From Notoacmeibacter sp. MSK16QG-6 (GTDB lineage Bacteria > Pseudomonadota > Alphaproteobacteria > Rhizobiales > Rhizobiaceae), in NCBI RefSeq assembly GCF_024158145.1, contig NZ_JAMYXM010000002.1:248001-312000 (forward strand): a stretch of 64,000 bases of DNA, in the 5' to 3' direction. Positions 9,416-18,376 of the stretch are shown one piece after another (within the stretch, counting starts at the first letter, position 1; every line of letters begins with the position of its first letter). Both the position numbers and the translations under genes were made by a program. A model generated the notes under the pieces. The model was given only the letters and a program-made list of their open reading frames with translations, had not been told where the DNA came from and did not search any database.

Positions 9416-10321
9416 ATGATTGCGCCTACCGATCTCAAAGGCATCATTCGATCAGGGTTGCTCTCGTTTCCGATCACGCCGTTCGATGCCGAAGACCGGT
9501 TCAATGCCAAAGCTTTTGCCGAACATCTCGAATGGCTCCGGCCGCACCAGGTTGCTGGGCTCATTGTAGCTGGCGGAACGGGCGAACTGTTTTCGCTTAC
9601 GCCGGCAGAGGTTGTCGAAGTCGTCAAAATCGCGCGTGAAGCTCAGACAGATCAACCCGTGATTGCGGGCTGTGGCTATGGCAGTCGTTTGGCCTGCGAT
9701 ATGGCGCAGGCAATCGAAGCCGCCGGTGGTGACGGCATTCTGCTCCTACCGCACTATCTGATCGGCGCGCCGCAGGACGGAATCGAGGCGCATATTCGTA
9801 CGGTCTGCAAGTCCACAAAGATGGGCGTGATCGTCTACAACCGGGGTCAGTCGGTCGTCTCGGCTGATACGCTTAAAAGGCTCGCCGACGATTGCCCGAA
9901 CCTGATCGGCTTCAAGGACGGAACCGGCGACATCGACACCGTCAAACGCATCACCGTAAATATGGGCGACCGCCTGGCCTATATCGGCGGGATGCCGACG
10001 CACGAATTGTTCGCCCAAGCTTTCCGGGGTGCCGGCGTAGATACCTACTCCTCCGCCGTCTTCAACTTCGTGCCGGAAACCGCACTAAAATTTCACGCTG
10101 CCTTTCAGGCGGGGGACGATGCAACATGCGATCAGCTGCTGCGCGATTTCTACTACCCCTTTGCCAGGATCCGGGACCGCAAGAAAGGCTATGCGGTTTC
10201 GGCGATAAAAGCTGGCGTGGCTTTACGTGGCTTCGATACGGGTCCCGTGCGTCCGCCACTGACCGATTTGACCGCCGAAGAACGCCAGATGATGGCCGAA
10301 CTATTGAAAGGTCGCGACTGA
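9416..10321 (+). CDS. kdgD: 5-dehydro-4-deoxyglucarate dehydratase
   Basis: 301-residue DHDPS-fold lyase. The N-terminus (SGLLSFPITPFDAEDRFN), the GGTGELFSLTPAE phosphate/carboxylate loop, the tyrosine in VIVYNRG and the Schiff-base lysine in GFKDGTGD are characteristic of KdgD. It decarboxylates and dehydrates 5-keto-4-deoxy-D-glucarate to 2-oxoglutarate semialdehyde, the shared intermediate of glucarate and galactarate breakdown. The semialdehyde dehydrogenase at 52768 can complete the route to 2-oxoglutarate. The ribosome site AAGGAAG is well placed. Confidence 0.88.
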   Translation: MIAPTDLKGIIRSGLLSFPITPFDAEDRFNAKAFAEHLEWLRPHQVAGLIVAGGTGELFSLTPAEVVEVVKIAREAQTDQPVIAGCGYGSRLACDMAQAIEAAGGDGILLLPHYLIGAPQDGIEAHIRTVCKSTKMGVIVYNRGQSVVSADTLKRLADDCPNLIGFKDGTGDIDTVKRITVNMGDRLAYIGGMPTHELFAQAFRGAGVDTYSSAVFNFVPETALKFHAAFQAGDDATCDQLLRDFYYPFARIRDRKKGYAVSAIKAGVALRGFDTGPVRPPLTDLTAEERQMMAELLKGRD

Positions 10322-10357
10322 GCCGATCGCGCCTAACTCGCCAAAAAAGAGGTACCC

Positions 10358-11371
10358 ATGACAGCAACAACGCTCCGCATCGCACCTGAGGAGTTGCGCG
10401 CGGCAATGGTCCGGCGTTTTGAGGCCGCCGGGTTAGCAGACTCAATGGCAGAGGCAACCGCGCAAATCCTTCTGGAAGCTGACCTGCTGGGGCATCGAAC
10501 GCACGGCGTGGCCATGGTCCAGACCTATTGCGATGCAATCGAAGATGGCTCAATGGCCAGATCGGGCGAGCCGGAGGTGCTCTCAAAGCGAGGTGCAAGC
10601 GAGTTCTGGCAAGGCAATCGGATCGCCGGCGCCTGGTTGACGCTCAAAGCCATCGACCGAGCAGAAGAGATGGCGCGGGACTATGGTACGGGCACAATTG
10701 TAATGCGCCGCAGTTTCCATATCGGGGCGCTTGCCGCTTATCTCGAAGCGGTTGCCAAGCGTGGTCTGGTACTGTTGTTGCAAACGTCCGCGCCGCATGC
10801 AGCAACGGTCGCACCTTTTGGCGGTTGCGCGCCTGTCATCTCTCCGAGCCCGCTGGCCATAGGCTATCCGTCGGGCGACACGACTGTTCTGATCGACATC
10901 TCGACATCGGTGACATCCAACAGCCTCGTGCGTCGCACGAAGCGAGAAAACAAACGCCTTCCACATCCTTGGGTCATCCGCCCCGACGGGCAGGTAACCG
11001 ACGATCCAGGCGAAAGCGAAACAATCCTGCCGCTCGGCGGGTTGGAGGCCGGTCACAAGGGCTTCGGCATGGCGCTGATGGTCGAAGCGTTGACGGCTGG
11101 ACTGGCCGCCACCGGACGCAATGAGCCGTCACCAAATCTCGGCGCGTCCGTCTTTGTGCAGGTGATCGATCCCGAGGCTTTTGGCGGCCTCGATGGCATG
11201 GCCGGGGTCATGGGACATATGAGCGATCTTTGCCACGCGGCCGAACCGATATCCCCCGATGCGCCCGTTCGCCTGCCGGGCGAAGCGGCGCTCAAACGAA
11301 AGGCCGAACAGCTCTCAAACGGCGTCATCGTAAGCGCACAGTACTGGGACCAGGTCAAACCGAACAGCTGA
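10358..11371 (+). CDS. Ldh-family (malate/L-lactate dehydrogenase-like) oxidoreductase
   Basis: 337-residue member of the Ldh_2 family, a non-Rossmann NAD(P)H enzyme class including YlbC, ComC and delta-piperideine-2-carboxylate reductase. The N-terminal GHRTHGV segment supplies the active-site histidine, and the FHIGALAAYLE segment is also family-typical. It sits between KdgD and two other DHDPS-fold enzymes, which suggests oxidation of a 2-hydroxyacid or sugar acid feeding them. The substrate is not assignable. Confidence 0.82.
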   Translation: MTATTLRIAPEELRAAMVRRFEAAGLADSMAEATAQILLEADLLGHRTHGVAMVQTYCDAIEDGSMARSGEPEVLSKRGASEFWQGNRIAGAWLTLKAIDRAEEMARDYGTGTIVMRRSFHIGALAAYLEAVAKRGLVLLLQTSAPHAATVAPFGGCAPVISPSPLAIGYPSGDTTVLIDISTSVTSNSLVRRTKRENKRLPHPWVIRPDGQVTDDPGESETILPLGGLEAGHKGFGMALMVEALTAGLAATGRNEPSPNLGASVFVQVIDPEAFGGLDGMAGVMGHMSDLCHAAEPISPDAPVRLPGEAALKRKAEQLSNGVIVSAQYWDQVKPNS

Positions 11372-11463
11372 CGGGCGCGGATGGGCGGTAACGGTCGATT
11401 TGGGCCGCACTGTTGTCCAAGCGGCAGGCGCATCTGGAAGATGCAAGGAAGGGAAGAAATTCA

Positions 11464-12384
11464 ATGGCAGGTAACAATGATCTGCGTGCGGCTCTCACCG
11501 GTATTTCGGGCATTCTGGTTACGCCCTATGACAGCGATGGTACGGTCGCGCCAACGCGCCTCCGGCCTATCGTTGATCGCTGCGTCGAGGCAGGTGTGCA
11601 CGCGCTGGTGACCAACGGCAATACCGGCGAATTTTACTGCCTGACCTACGATGAGGCGGAACGGATGATCCGTGGCAGCGCCGAAATCATCGACGGGCGC
11701 ATGCCGCTGATTGCCGGCGTCGGTCGCTCCGGCAAAGAGGCTGCCGCCTTGGCGCGCGCCAGCAAGATAGCCGGAGCCGATGCCATCATGATCCAGTCGC
11801 CGCCAGACCCGTTCGTTTCACCGCGCGGTGTTTTGGCCTATGTCACGGAGGTCGCCGAGGCGGCGGACGGTTTGCCCCTTCTTCTTTATAACCGCAACGA
11901 TGCGCTGGACGTCGAAACAATCGCTGCGCTATGCGGGGTCGAAGGCGTAATCGGCGTAAAATGGGCGACACCGAACGTACTCAAACTCGCCGCCTGCATT
12001 GAGCAGGTCGGCGACCGCGTTGCATGGATCGGTGGGCTGGCAGAGGTCTGGGCGCCGCCACTCTGTGCAGTCGGCGCGCGAGGGTTCACGTCCGGTCTGA
12101 TCAATGTCTGGCCAGAACATTCTGTCGCCATCCACAACGCACTTGAACAAGGCGACTACAACGCAGCCGCGAAAATGATCGCGCTCATGCGTCCGTTCGA
12201 GGAGGTGCGAGCCGAAGAGGGCAATGGGGCCAATGTGAGCGGTGTGAAAGCGGCGCTCGCATTGCTCGGTCATGATTGCGGCCCTGCCCGGCCGCCGGCC
12301 GCCTGGCCTCTAAGCGAGGCACAGCATAACCGCCTGTCGGCTTTTGTCGCCAATGCCGCCATCCCGACCTATCAACACCAATAA
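11464..12384 (+). CDS. DHDPS/NAL-family aldolase or dehydratase
   Basis: 306-residue TIM-barrel class I lyase of the dihydrodipicolinate synthase/N-acetylneuraminate lyase family. It keeps the loop GNTGEFYCLT, the tyrosine motif LLLYNRN and a Schiff-base lysine in GVKWATP. The ATG at 11464 is preceded by GGAAGGGAAG; the frame upstream of it is non-homologous. It follows the Ldh-family gene and is probably a keto-deoxy-sugar-acid aldolase or dehydratase. It is more canonical than the neighbour at 12395. Confidence 0.82.
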   Translation: MAGNNDLRAALTGISGILVTPYDSDGTVAPTRLRPIVDRCVEAGVHALVTNGNTGEFYCLTYDEAERMIRGSAEIIDGRMPLIAGVGRSGKEAAALARASKIAGADAIMIQSPPDPFVSPRGVLAYVTEVAEAADGLPLLLYNRNDALDVETIAALCGVEGVIGVKWATPNVLKLAACIEQVGDRVAWIGGLAEVWAPPLCAVGARGFTSGLINVWPEHSVAIHNALEQGDYNAAAKMIALMRPFEEVRAEEGNGANVSGVKAALALLGHDCGPARPPAAWPLSEAQHNRLSAFVANAAIPTYQHQ

Positions 12385-12394
12385 GGCTCTGCCC

Positions 12395-13306
12395 ATGCTT
12401 CGAGAGACCAAGGGACTTTACGTCGTCGCCCAAACCCCGTTCCGCGAAGACGGTGCGGTGGATTTCGATAGTATCGATAGCCTGTCCGACTTTTACTATC
12501 GGCATGGCGCTAACGGCCTGACGGTCCTTGGCGTCAGTGGTGAAGCAGCAAAACTGACGCCGCGCGAAGCGATAGAGACAGCCACACGATTTGTCTCGGC
12601 CTCCGGCGGGCGGCCGATTATTGCCGGCGTTTCAAATCCGAGCCTTGCACAACTGGCAGAAGTGACAGGCGCAGTCATGGATGCGGGGTGCAGCGGTGTG
12701 ATGATCGCCCCGGCATCATCGGTGCGCACCGATGAGGACCTGCTGCGTTATTTCGATGCGATCTTTCAGCGTATCGGCGACGTTCCGACGGTCTTGCAGG
12801 ATTTTCCGTTTGCTTCCGGTGTCAAAATGTCAGTGCCAGCCATTCTGAAGCTGGTCGCTACGTTTCCACAGATCCAAGTGCTGAAAGAAGAGGACTTGCC
12901 GAGTTGCCAGAAGATCACTCGGCTTAAGGCCGAAATGGACCGGCCATTCCGCATCCTGGTCGGCAATAACGCGCTTTATCTGCCGCATGAACTGGAGCGC
13001 GGAGCAGATGGTCCAATGGCAGGCTTCTCTTTCCCCGAAGTGCTATCTGGCACTTATAAACTGATGGCGAACGGCAAGCGGGACGAAGCCCATGATCTCT
13101 TTGACCGATATCTGCCGCTGATGCGCTACGAAGCGCTTGGAGAATGGGGCATCGCGGTGCGCAAGCTCATCATGCATAAGCGCGGCGCCATTGCATCGCC
13201 CGCTATGCGTGGCCCATCACCTAGGCTGTCGGATACGGACATCGAAGAGATCCAATATCTTCTGAACCGTATCGAAGGACAGGAACCGATCACGCTATCG
13301 TCGTAA
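12395..13306 (+). CDS. DHDPS-family lyase with YNxP motif replaced by QDFP
   Basis: 303-residue DHDPS-fold protein. The loop reads GVSGEAAKLTP and the probable Schiff-base lysine lies in QVLKEED. The tyrosine of the usual YNxP active-site motif is replaced: the stretch reads VLQDFP. The paralogue at 17435 shares this feature. The ATG at 12395 is chosen because an AAGG lies about nine bases upstream and the family N-terminus (ETKGLYVVAQTPF) begins there. The last 12 bases overlap the convergent dehydrogenase gene. The substrate is unknown. Confidence 0.8.
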   Translation: MLRETKGLYVVAQTPFREDGAVDFDSIDSLSDFYYRHGANGLTVLGVSGEAAKLTPREAIETATRFVSASGGRPIIAGVSNPSLAQLAEVTGAVMDAGCSGVMIAPASSVRTDEDLLRYFDAIFQRIGDVPTVLQDFPFASGVKMSVPAILKLVATFPQIQVLKEEDLPSCQKITRLKAEMDRPFRILVGNNALYLPHELERGADGPMAGFSFPEVLSGTYKLMANGKRDEAHDLFDRYLPLMRYEALGEWGIAVRKLIMHKRGAIASPAMRGPSPRLSDTDIEEIQYLLNRIEGQEPITLSS

Positions 13307-14143
13307 TTTATCGTCGCGGGCAAGAAAGCGATCGATGGCGTCGATTTCGGCGCGGTCGCCTTCGTAATCGTCGGCCATATGCTGATAAAAAGTCGCCGCG
13401 CTTGCCCATATTCCGGCTTCTGCTCGGTTTTCACCGAGGAAGGCGGCGATATGCTCCATCTCCGCCACCCAGCGATAGGCCTTGGCATAAACAGATGGAA
13501 TGAAGTTTTCCGCAGCCGTCAGCCGAGCTCTCTGGCTGTCTTCCATTTCAGCGTGAAGCGCCGCGCCAACCCCTTCCCGCTCGGCAGCCATGAGGATTGC
13601 GGCTGTCAGAGCTGCATTTCCCTTTGTCAGCGCACCGTAGCACATTTTGAGAGCCGACGCCGCCCCCGTGCCTCCGTCAAGAGGCTCGATATCCAGTCCA
13701 TGGTCTCGCAAGGCTAATGCTTCACCGGCTGCGGGTCCGGAGACATAAAAACGAGGAATTTTCGCATCGCTCGTTTTCGGCGCGGCGCCGATAATGGAAC
13801 CATCCGCGAAGCGTACGCTATCCGGCAGCGCGGCCTCAATCTGCCGCACGGTTTGCGGATTGACGGCATTCAGATCGACATAGAGCGGTGCGGCACCATC
13901 CGGCATCGCTTGCGCTATGTTCTTCGCCATATCAAGTGCGAGTGACGGCGGCACGATAGAGAGGATTATGTCGGCCCTGGCAAGGTCGGTGAAGCTGGCA
14001 TCTTGCATACCCGCATCGACCGCCCGGAGCCGCGTTGCCTGCGAACGCCCTTCGACGCAGGTAAGAACCGTATTGCCGCTCCGGACCAGAGCCGCACCGA
14101 TACCGGCTCCCATCTCTCCGGCCAGTGGTATGGCGTAAATCAT
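13295..14143 (-). CDS. NAD(P)-binding dehydrogenase with DUF1932 C-terminal domain
   Basis: 282-residue protein of the 6-phosphogluconate/3-hydroxyisobutyrate dehydrogenase superfamily. The N-terminal Rossmann loop reads PLAGEMGAG, a form I associate with the DUF1932 branch. The helical C-terminal domain contains ALKMCYGALTKGNAAL. The start at 14143 is supported by AGGAGG eight bases upstream. Its 3' end overlaps the DHDPS-family gene on the other strand by 12 bases. It lies 34 bases downstream of the enolase-superfamily gene and is probably co-transcribed with it. The substrate is probably a hydroxy acid. Confidence 0.78.
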   Translation of the reverse strand: MIYAIPLAGEMGAGIGAALVRSGNTVLTCVEGRSQATRLRAVDAGMQDASFTDLARADIILSIVPPSLALDMAKNIAQAMPDGAAPLYVDLNAVNPQTVRQIEAALPDSVRFADGSIIGAAPKTSDAKIPRFYVSGPAAGEALALRDHGLDIEPLDGGTGAASALKMCYGALTKGNAALTAAILMAAEREGVGAALHAEMEDSQRARLTAAENFIPSVYAKAYRWVAEMEHIAAFLGENRAEAGIWASAATFYQHMADDYEGDRAEIDAIDRFLARDDKLRR

Positions 14144-14177
14144 AAGAACGTCCTCCTGAAAACGACGAGACAAATCC

Positions 14178-15323
14178 TCAATGAACTTGAGGAATGGCAC
14201 CGATGGTTGTCGTGGTGTGGGTGCGCTCGCGCGCCTTATCTGAAAAGGTCAGCCCGAATCCGGGCCGATCCGGAACCCAGATACGACCGTCACGAAGATC
14301 CAGCCCCTCATTGAAGAGGTCGTCAAGGCAATCGAAATGCTGGATCCAACCGCCGATCGGGTAGATTGCCAGCATCTGAATATGTTGTTCCATCAGGCAG
14401 CCAGGGGCCAACGCCGTGCGTCGTCGTTTGGCGAGTTCCATGATCTGCAGATAGGGCGTGACCCCGCCAACCCGCGCCACGACTGCCTGGGTCGTGCCCA
14501 CACCGGTATGCATCAGCCTCTCATGCTCTGCAATGGATGTCGCCATGGCGCCTGTTGCGATGGGTGTGTCCAGGGCATCGGCGAGCGCACCGTAACACTC
14601 CTTATCCGTCGCGTTGAGCGGCTCTTCGATGAAAGCCAGTCCCAAATCGTCGACCTGGGTACAGAACGCATAGGCTCTCTCACGGCACCATTGCCTGCGC
14701 GCATCGATCATGAGTGCAATATTGGGACCGACCGCATCCCGTACGGATTCGATCCTCCTAACATCCGCGCGCCAGTCGGGCTGTCCAACCTCAATCTTGA
14801 TCCCGTCAATTCCCTTTGCCACGGAAGCCTTGGCCGCAGCCTGCATCTGATCGATATTCGCCTTGAGAGATTGACCGCGTGAACTATAGACGCGCACGCC
14901 GCGCCGGTAAGCGCCAATCAACTCTGCAAGGGGCAGCCCGGCCTGCCGGGCTTTCAGATCCCAGAGCGCGGTGTCGAAACACGCAAGTGCCTGATTGGTC
15001 ATGCTATTCGAGTTGAGTGACAGAGGATGGTTCGACAGAAAAGTCCACACATCCTCAACGTTCTCTGTCGAGAAACCATGCAAATCCGAAGCCATAGCCC
15101 GCACCAGTGCATAAAGCGCCGAGCAAGATGGTTTCGGCGCGTAGCTAAACCCGGTGCCGATCTGCCCATGACAATCGACGATTTCAACGGCAACGACTTC
15201 GATATTCCCCCATGGATACGAGCACAGAGCGTCCTCGCTGTCAGGCCATTGAGACCTTAGCGGCTGGATGATTTTGGACACCCTCAATCCCTGGATGGTG
15301 TTTTGCACGACACGGTTCAGCAA
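14178..15323 (-). CDS. Enolase-superfamily (mandelate racemase-like) probable pseudoenzyme
   Basis: 381 residues from a TTG start with GAGGAG six bases upstream; an ATG 18 codons earlier is the alternative. It is clearly homologous to the protein at 33401 along its whole length. However, the second lysine of KxK is Glu178, the third metal-ligand glutamate is Ala259, the aspartate of the His-Asp dyad is Val281 and the catalytic histidine is Gly308. Only Asp207 and Glu233 of the metal site remain. Racemase or dehydratase activity is therefore unlikely. It may be a partner subunit, a binder or a scaffold. An operator-like palindrome lies 26 bases upstream. Confidence 0.85.
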   Translation of the reverse strand: MLNRVVQNTIQGLRVSKIIQPLRSQWPDSEDALCSYPWGNIEVVAVEIVDCHGQIGTGFSYAPKPSCSALYALVRAMASDLHGFSTENVEDVWTFLSNHPLSLNSNSMTNQALACFDTALWDLKARQAGLPLAELIGAYRRGVRVYSSRGQSLKANIDQMQAAAKASVAKGIDGIKIEVGQPDWRADVRRIESVRDAVGPNIALMIDARRQWCRERAYAFCTQVDDLGLAFIEEPLNATDKECYGALADALDTPIATGAMATSIAEHERLMHTGVGTTQAVVARVGGVTPYLQIMELAKRRRTALAPGCLMEQHIQMLAIYPIGGWIQHFDCLDDLFNEGLDLRDGRIWVPDRPGFGLTFSDKARERTHTTTTIGAIPQVH

Positions 15324-15348
15324 ATGTCGCTCCTCAACAACTGAGGCA

Positions 15349-15360
15349 CTAATATATTGG
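15349..15360. promoter_or_regulatory. Operator-like site CTAATATATTGG
   Basis: One of four near-identical 12-base palindromes in the window (others at 20267, 25340 and 33360). Read on the minus strand it overlaps the -10 of a possible promoter TTGCTC-N17-TATTAG in front of the enolase-superfamily gene, a position suited to repression. A GntR-family regulator is the likeliest binder (inference). Confidence 0.55.
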
Positions 15361-15603
15361 TTGACTGGCCGGAGCAACGTCCGATTTCGATTTGCCAGTG
15401 AGGCCCGCGGTTAAACCCGCCGAAAATCGGGGGTTCGCCCGATATCTCATCCATATTTGGCTCCCACTCTGCGCGCGTGATTCACAGTTCTGGCGCTACC
15501 TCCGATCATCGCCGCTCCAAATCGCGGCATCGAGCCGGAACGCGCTCACCAAACCCCCGAAAACATGGAGAAAAGTCCCGTGAGCCTTTGACACTTCAAG
15601 GCT

Positions 15604-15621
15604 TAAATATTAGAATATTTA
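15604..15621. promoter_or_regulatory. AT-rich inverted repeat upstream of the IlvD/Edd gene
   Basis: Inverted repeat TAAATAT-TAGA-ATATTTA, 32 bases before the GTG start of the dehydratase. It is a plausible operator or -10 region. The rest of the 330-base divergent gap (15324-15653) shows only this element and the 15349 site. Confidence 0.4.
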
Positions 15622-15653
15622 GTATCGAGATTGATCGGATTGGAGGTGAAAAA

Positions 15654-17378
15654 GTGAACGATAAGAAGGGCATGCGCAAAGGGCTCACCCAATACGGAGA
15701 CGCGGAGTTTTCGCTTTACCTTCGGAAAGTGTTCATCAAGGCGATGGGCTACTCCGACGACGCGTTGGAGCGGCCGGTGATCGGCATTGCCAACACCTTT
15801 TCGGACTTCAACTCCTGCCATGCCAATGTGCCGCAGATCGTCAAGGCAGTTAAACGCGGCATCATGCTGGCCGGCGGTCTGCCGATGGAGTTTCCGACCA
15901 TCTCGCTGCATGAGGCCTTTTCCAATCCGACCAGCATGTATTTGCGCAACCTTATGTCGATGGACACGGAAGAAATGCTGCGCGCACTGCCCATGGATGC
16001 CTGTGTTTTGATCGGCGGATGCGACAAGACCGTCCCGGCTCAGCTCATGGCCGCGGCTGCCGCCGATGTGCCCGCGATCAGCGTTGTTACCGGGCCGATG
16101 TTGTCAGGCACGCATATCGGCGAACGGGTCGGAGCGTGCACCGATTGCCGCCGCCTTTGGGGAGAATTTCGGGGCGGCAGGATCGACCGCGATGAAATTT
16201 CCGAAATCACCAATCGCTTGGCGCCGACCGCTGGCACATGCGGCGTGATGGGTACAGCGTCGACTATGGCCTGCATCACCGAATCTCTAGGTATGATGCT
16301 GCCGGGCGGCGCGACGATCCCGACCGTCAATGCCGACCGTCTGCGACATGCCGAAGCTGCCGGCGCGCAGTCGCTTAAACTGGCTGAGAACGGCCTTTTG
16401 CCTTCGACGATCATGACTCCTGCCGCATTCGAGAATGCCTTGAGAGTTCTTCTTGCTATTGGCGGATCGACCAACGGCATTGTTCATCTCGCCGCAGTGG
16501 CAGGTCGGCTCGGCATCGAAATCGACATGGAAGCTTTTGACCGTATGGGCGTCGACACGCCCGTGCTCGTCGATATCAAGCCGACAGGTCGGTTCTACAT
16601 GGACGATCTCCATAAGGCTGGCGGCATTCGTGCGATCCTCCGCGAATTGAAACCTCTTCTCAATCTCGATTGCCTGACGGTCGGCGGACAAACCCTTGGG
16701 GAACAGATCGATGGCTATACCGAAACGTTCGAGCAGGACGTCATCCGTCCGTTAAATAACCCCATTCATTCGGGCGGCGGCATCGCTTTCCTTAAAGGCA
16801 ATCTTGCTGGCGATGGTGCGATCATAAAGCAATCGGCCTGCAGCACCGACCTTCTGGTCCATACCGGCCGCGCCGTGGTGTTCGACTCCCTGGCTGACAT
16901 GTCGGAAAGGATTGACGATCCCGATCTCGATGTCACCAAGGATGACGTCTTGATCTTACGCAATGCCGGTCCGAAAGGCGCGCCAGGGATGCCGGAAGCG
17001 GGTTATCTGCCAATCCCGAAGAAGATTGCTGCGCAAGGCATCAAGGATATGGTGCGCATGTCGGATTGCCGGATGAGCGGAACCGCTTTTGGCACCATCA
17101 TTCTGCATTCCACACCGGAAGCGGCCGTTGGCGGTCCGCTCGCTTTCGTCGAAACAGGCGACACCATTCACCTGGACGTTCCGAACCGAAGTCTCACGAT
17201 GGATGTGAGTGAAGAGGAACTCGAACGCCGCCGCGCCAATTGGTCACCGCCTGATACGGTCAAGGCCGAATTTGGTTATCGGAAACTCTATATGGAGCAT
17301 GCCACGCAGGCAGATCAGGGTGTGGACTTCGATTTCATGATCCGGCCTTACACCCGCAAAACCCCTCTGAATGCTTGA
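15654..17378 (+). CDS. IlvD/Edd-family sugar-acid dehydratase
   Basis: 574-residue Fe-S dehydratase of the IlvD/Edd family. The cluster cysteines are Cys55 (NSCHANVP), Cys123 (GGCDKTVPAQ) and Cys196 (AGTCGVMGTA), with the ACSTDLLVHTG and GMPEAGYLPIP regions further on. The GTG at 15654 has GGAGGTG ahead of it; the 59 codons before it do not match the family. Cluster spacing is that of the pentonate/hexonate branch (L-arabinonate or D-xylonate dehydratase) rather than of valine biosynthesis. The product would be a 2-keto-3-deoxy sugar acid suited to the adjacent DHDPS-fold lyases. The exact substrate is unknown. Confidence 0.85.
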   Translation: MNDKKGMRKGLTQYGDAEFSLYLRKVFIKAMGYSDDALERPVIGIANTFSDFNSCHANVPQIVKAVKRGIMLAGGLPMEFPTISLHEAFSNPTSMYLRNLMSMDTEEMLRALPMDACVLIGGCDKTVPAQLMAAAAADVPAISVVTGPMLSGTHIGERVGACTDCRRLWGEFRGGRIDRDEISEITNRLAPTAGTCGVMGTASTMACITESLGMMLPGGATIPTVNADRLRHAEAAGAQSLKLAENGLLPSTIMTPAAFENALRVLLAIGGSTNGIVHLAAVAGRLGIEIDMEAFDRMGVDTPVLVDIKPTGRFYMDDLHKAGGIRAILRELKPLLNLDCLTVGGQTLGEQIDGYTETFEQDVIRPLNNPIHSGGGIAFLKGNLAGDGAIIKQSACSTDLLVHTGRAVVFDSLADMSERIDDPDLDVTKDDVLILRNAGPKGAPGMPEAGYLPIPKKIAAQGIKDMVRMSDCRMSGTAFGTIILHSTPEAAVGGPLAFVETGDTIHLDVPNRSLTMDVSEEELERRRANWSPPDTVKAEFGYRKLYMEHATQADQGVDFDFMIRPYTRKTPLNA

Positions 17379-17389
17379 GGGGAAACGAT

Positions 17390-17422
17390 GGGGGCGCCAA
17401 GCAGTGGCGCCCCCGTTTTTTT
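17390..17422 (+). terminator. Rho-independent terminator
   Basis: Perfect stem GGGGGCGCC / GGCGCCCCC with a seven-base loop, followed by G and a run of seven T. It ends the IlvD/Edd transcript and lies between convergent genes. Confidence 0.9.
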
Positions 17423-17434
17423 CAAAATTGACGA

Positions 17435-18361
17435 TTAGAGATTTGCGCGTTGATCAGTGCGTCCGAGGCGGCCCAGCAGGCCCTCGATCTCGCGAATTGC
17501 GCTATCCGATAAGGAAGGTGCCGGCGCGCGCAGCACATCGTGGGCGATAACGCCGCGGCGCATCAAAACATGCTTTCGGACGGACAGACCGATAACCGGC
17601 TGATGTTCATAGCGCAGCAGCGGTAAATGGGCGTCGAATAGCGCCCTTGCCGATTCCGGCTCACCATTCTGAAACCCGCTGACAACGTCAATCAACATTT
17701 CCGGGAAGGCATAGCCTGTCATCGCGCCATCGGCGCCACGTTCCATCTCGAAGTCAAGAAACAGACCGCCATTACCGACCAGGATCGAGATTTCGCGCAT
17801 AACGCCGTTGGCTTGCCAGTTGCGCAGCGCAGAGATTTTTTCCAGCCCTGGCCAGTCCTCATGTTTCAGCATCACGCAGGAAGAGTGGTTTTCGACGATC
17901 CGGCGAATAACGCCGTTCGACATCTTCACTGTCGTCGCCTGCGGATGATCCTGCAGCACGAACGGCACATCGTCGCCGATCTGTTCGATAGCCTGGGCGT
18001 AGTAACCGACAATCTGTTCATCGGTCCGTAGCGCCGGCGGCGGCGCGATCATCACACCATCGGCGCCCATGTCCATTGCCGCTTTAGTCAGAGACGTCAT
18101 AGCGGCAAAACCGGGGGCCGAGACACCGACGACGATCTTTCCATCGAAACGACCGGTTATCGTTTCTACAATGCGAAGAGCTTCAGCGGCCTCAAGCTTG
18201 TGTGCCTCGCCCATGATCCCAAGGATCGTCAGGCCGTCCACACCGCAGGCAGTATAAAAATCCGTCATTCGATCGATGGATTTCCAGTCGACCGCCCCAT
18301 CGGGCAGAAACGGCGTCGGCGCGATGGCAAACACGCCCTTCTCGTTGGATGTCAGGGCCAT
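17435..18361 (-). CDS. DHDPS-family lyase with YNxP motif replaced by QDHP
   Basis: 308-residue DHDPS-fold protein and close relative of the one at 12395. Both have the VLQD-P replacement of the tyrosine motif, a lysine in the Schiff-base position (MLKHEDWP here), and an unusual LVGNGGLFLDFEMERGADG segment. A GGAG precedes the ATG. It is the second gene of a two-gene unit with the SDR upstream (15-base gap). The function is probably cleavage of a keto-deoxy acid, but the missing tyrosine leaves the chemistry open. Confidence 0.8.
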   Translation of the reverse strand: MALTSNEKGVFAIAPTPFLPDGAVDWKSIDRMTDFYTACGVDGLTILGIMGEAHKLEAAEALRIVETITGRFDGKIVVGVSAPGFAAMTSLTKAAMDMGADGVMIAPPPALRTDEQIVGYYAQAIEQIGDDVPFVLQDHPQATTVKMSNGVIRRIVENHSSCVMLKHEDWPGLEKISALRNWQANGVMREISILVGNGGLFLDFEMERGADGAMTGYAFPEMLIDVVSGFQNGEPESARALFDAHLPLLRYEHQPVIGLSVRKHVLMRRGVIAHDVLRAPAPSLSDSAIREIEGLLGRLGRTDQRANL

Positions 18362-18376
18362 TCTACGTTCTCCGCT

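Noticed and set aside
13295-14143. Broken Rossmann fold in the DUF1932 dehydrogenase because the first glycine of GxGxxG is missing
   Set aside because: The AGEMGAG form appears to be normal for this branch of the family, so it is not evidence of inactivation.
15604-15621. Fifth copy of the CTAATATATTAG operator
   Set aside because: The sequence TAAATATTAGAATATTTA shares AT-richness but not the 12-base palindrome or its flanks; listed only as a possible separate operator.
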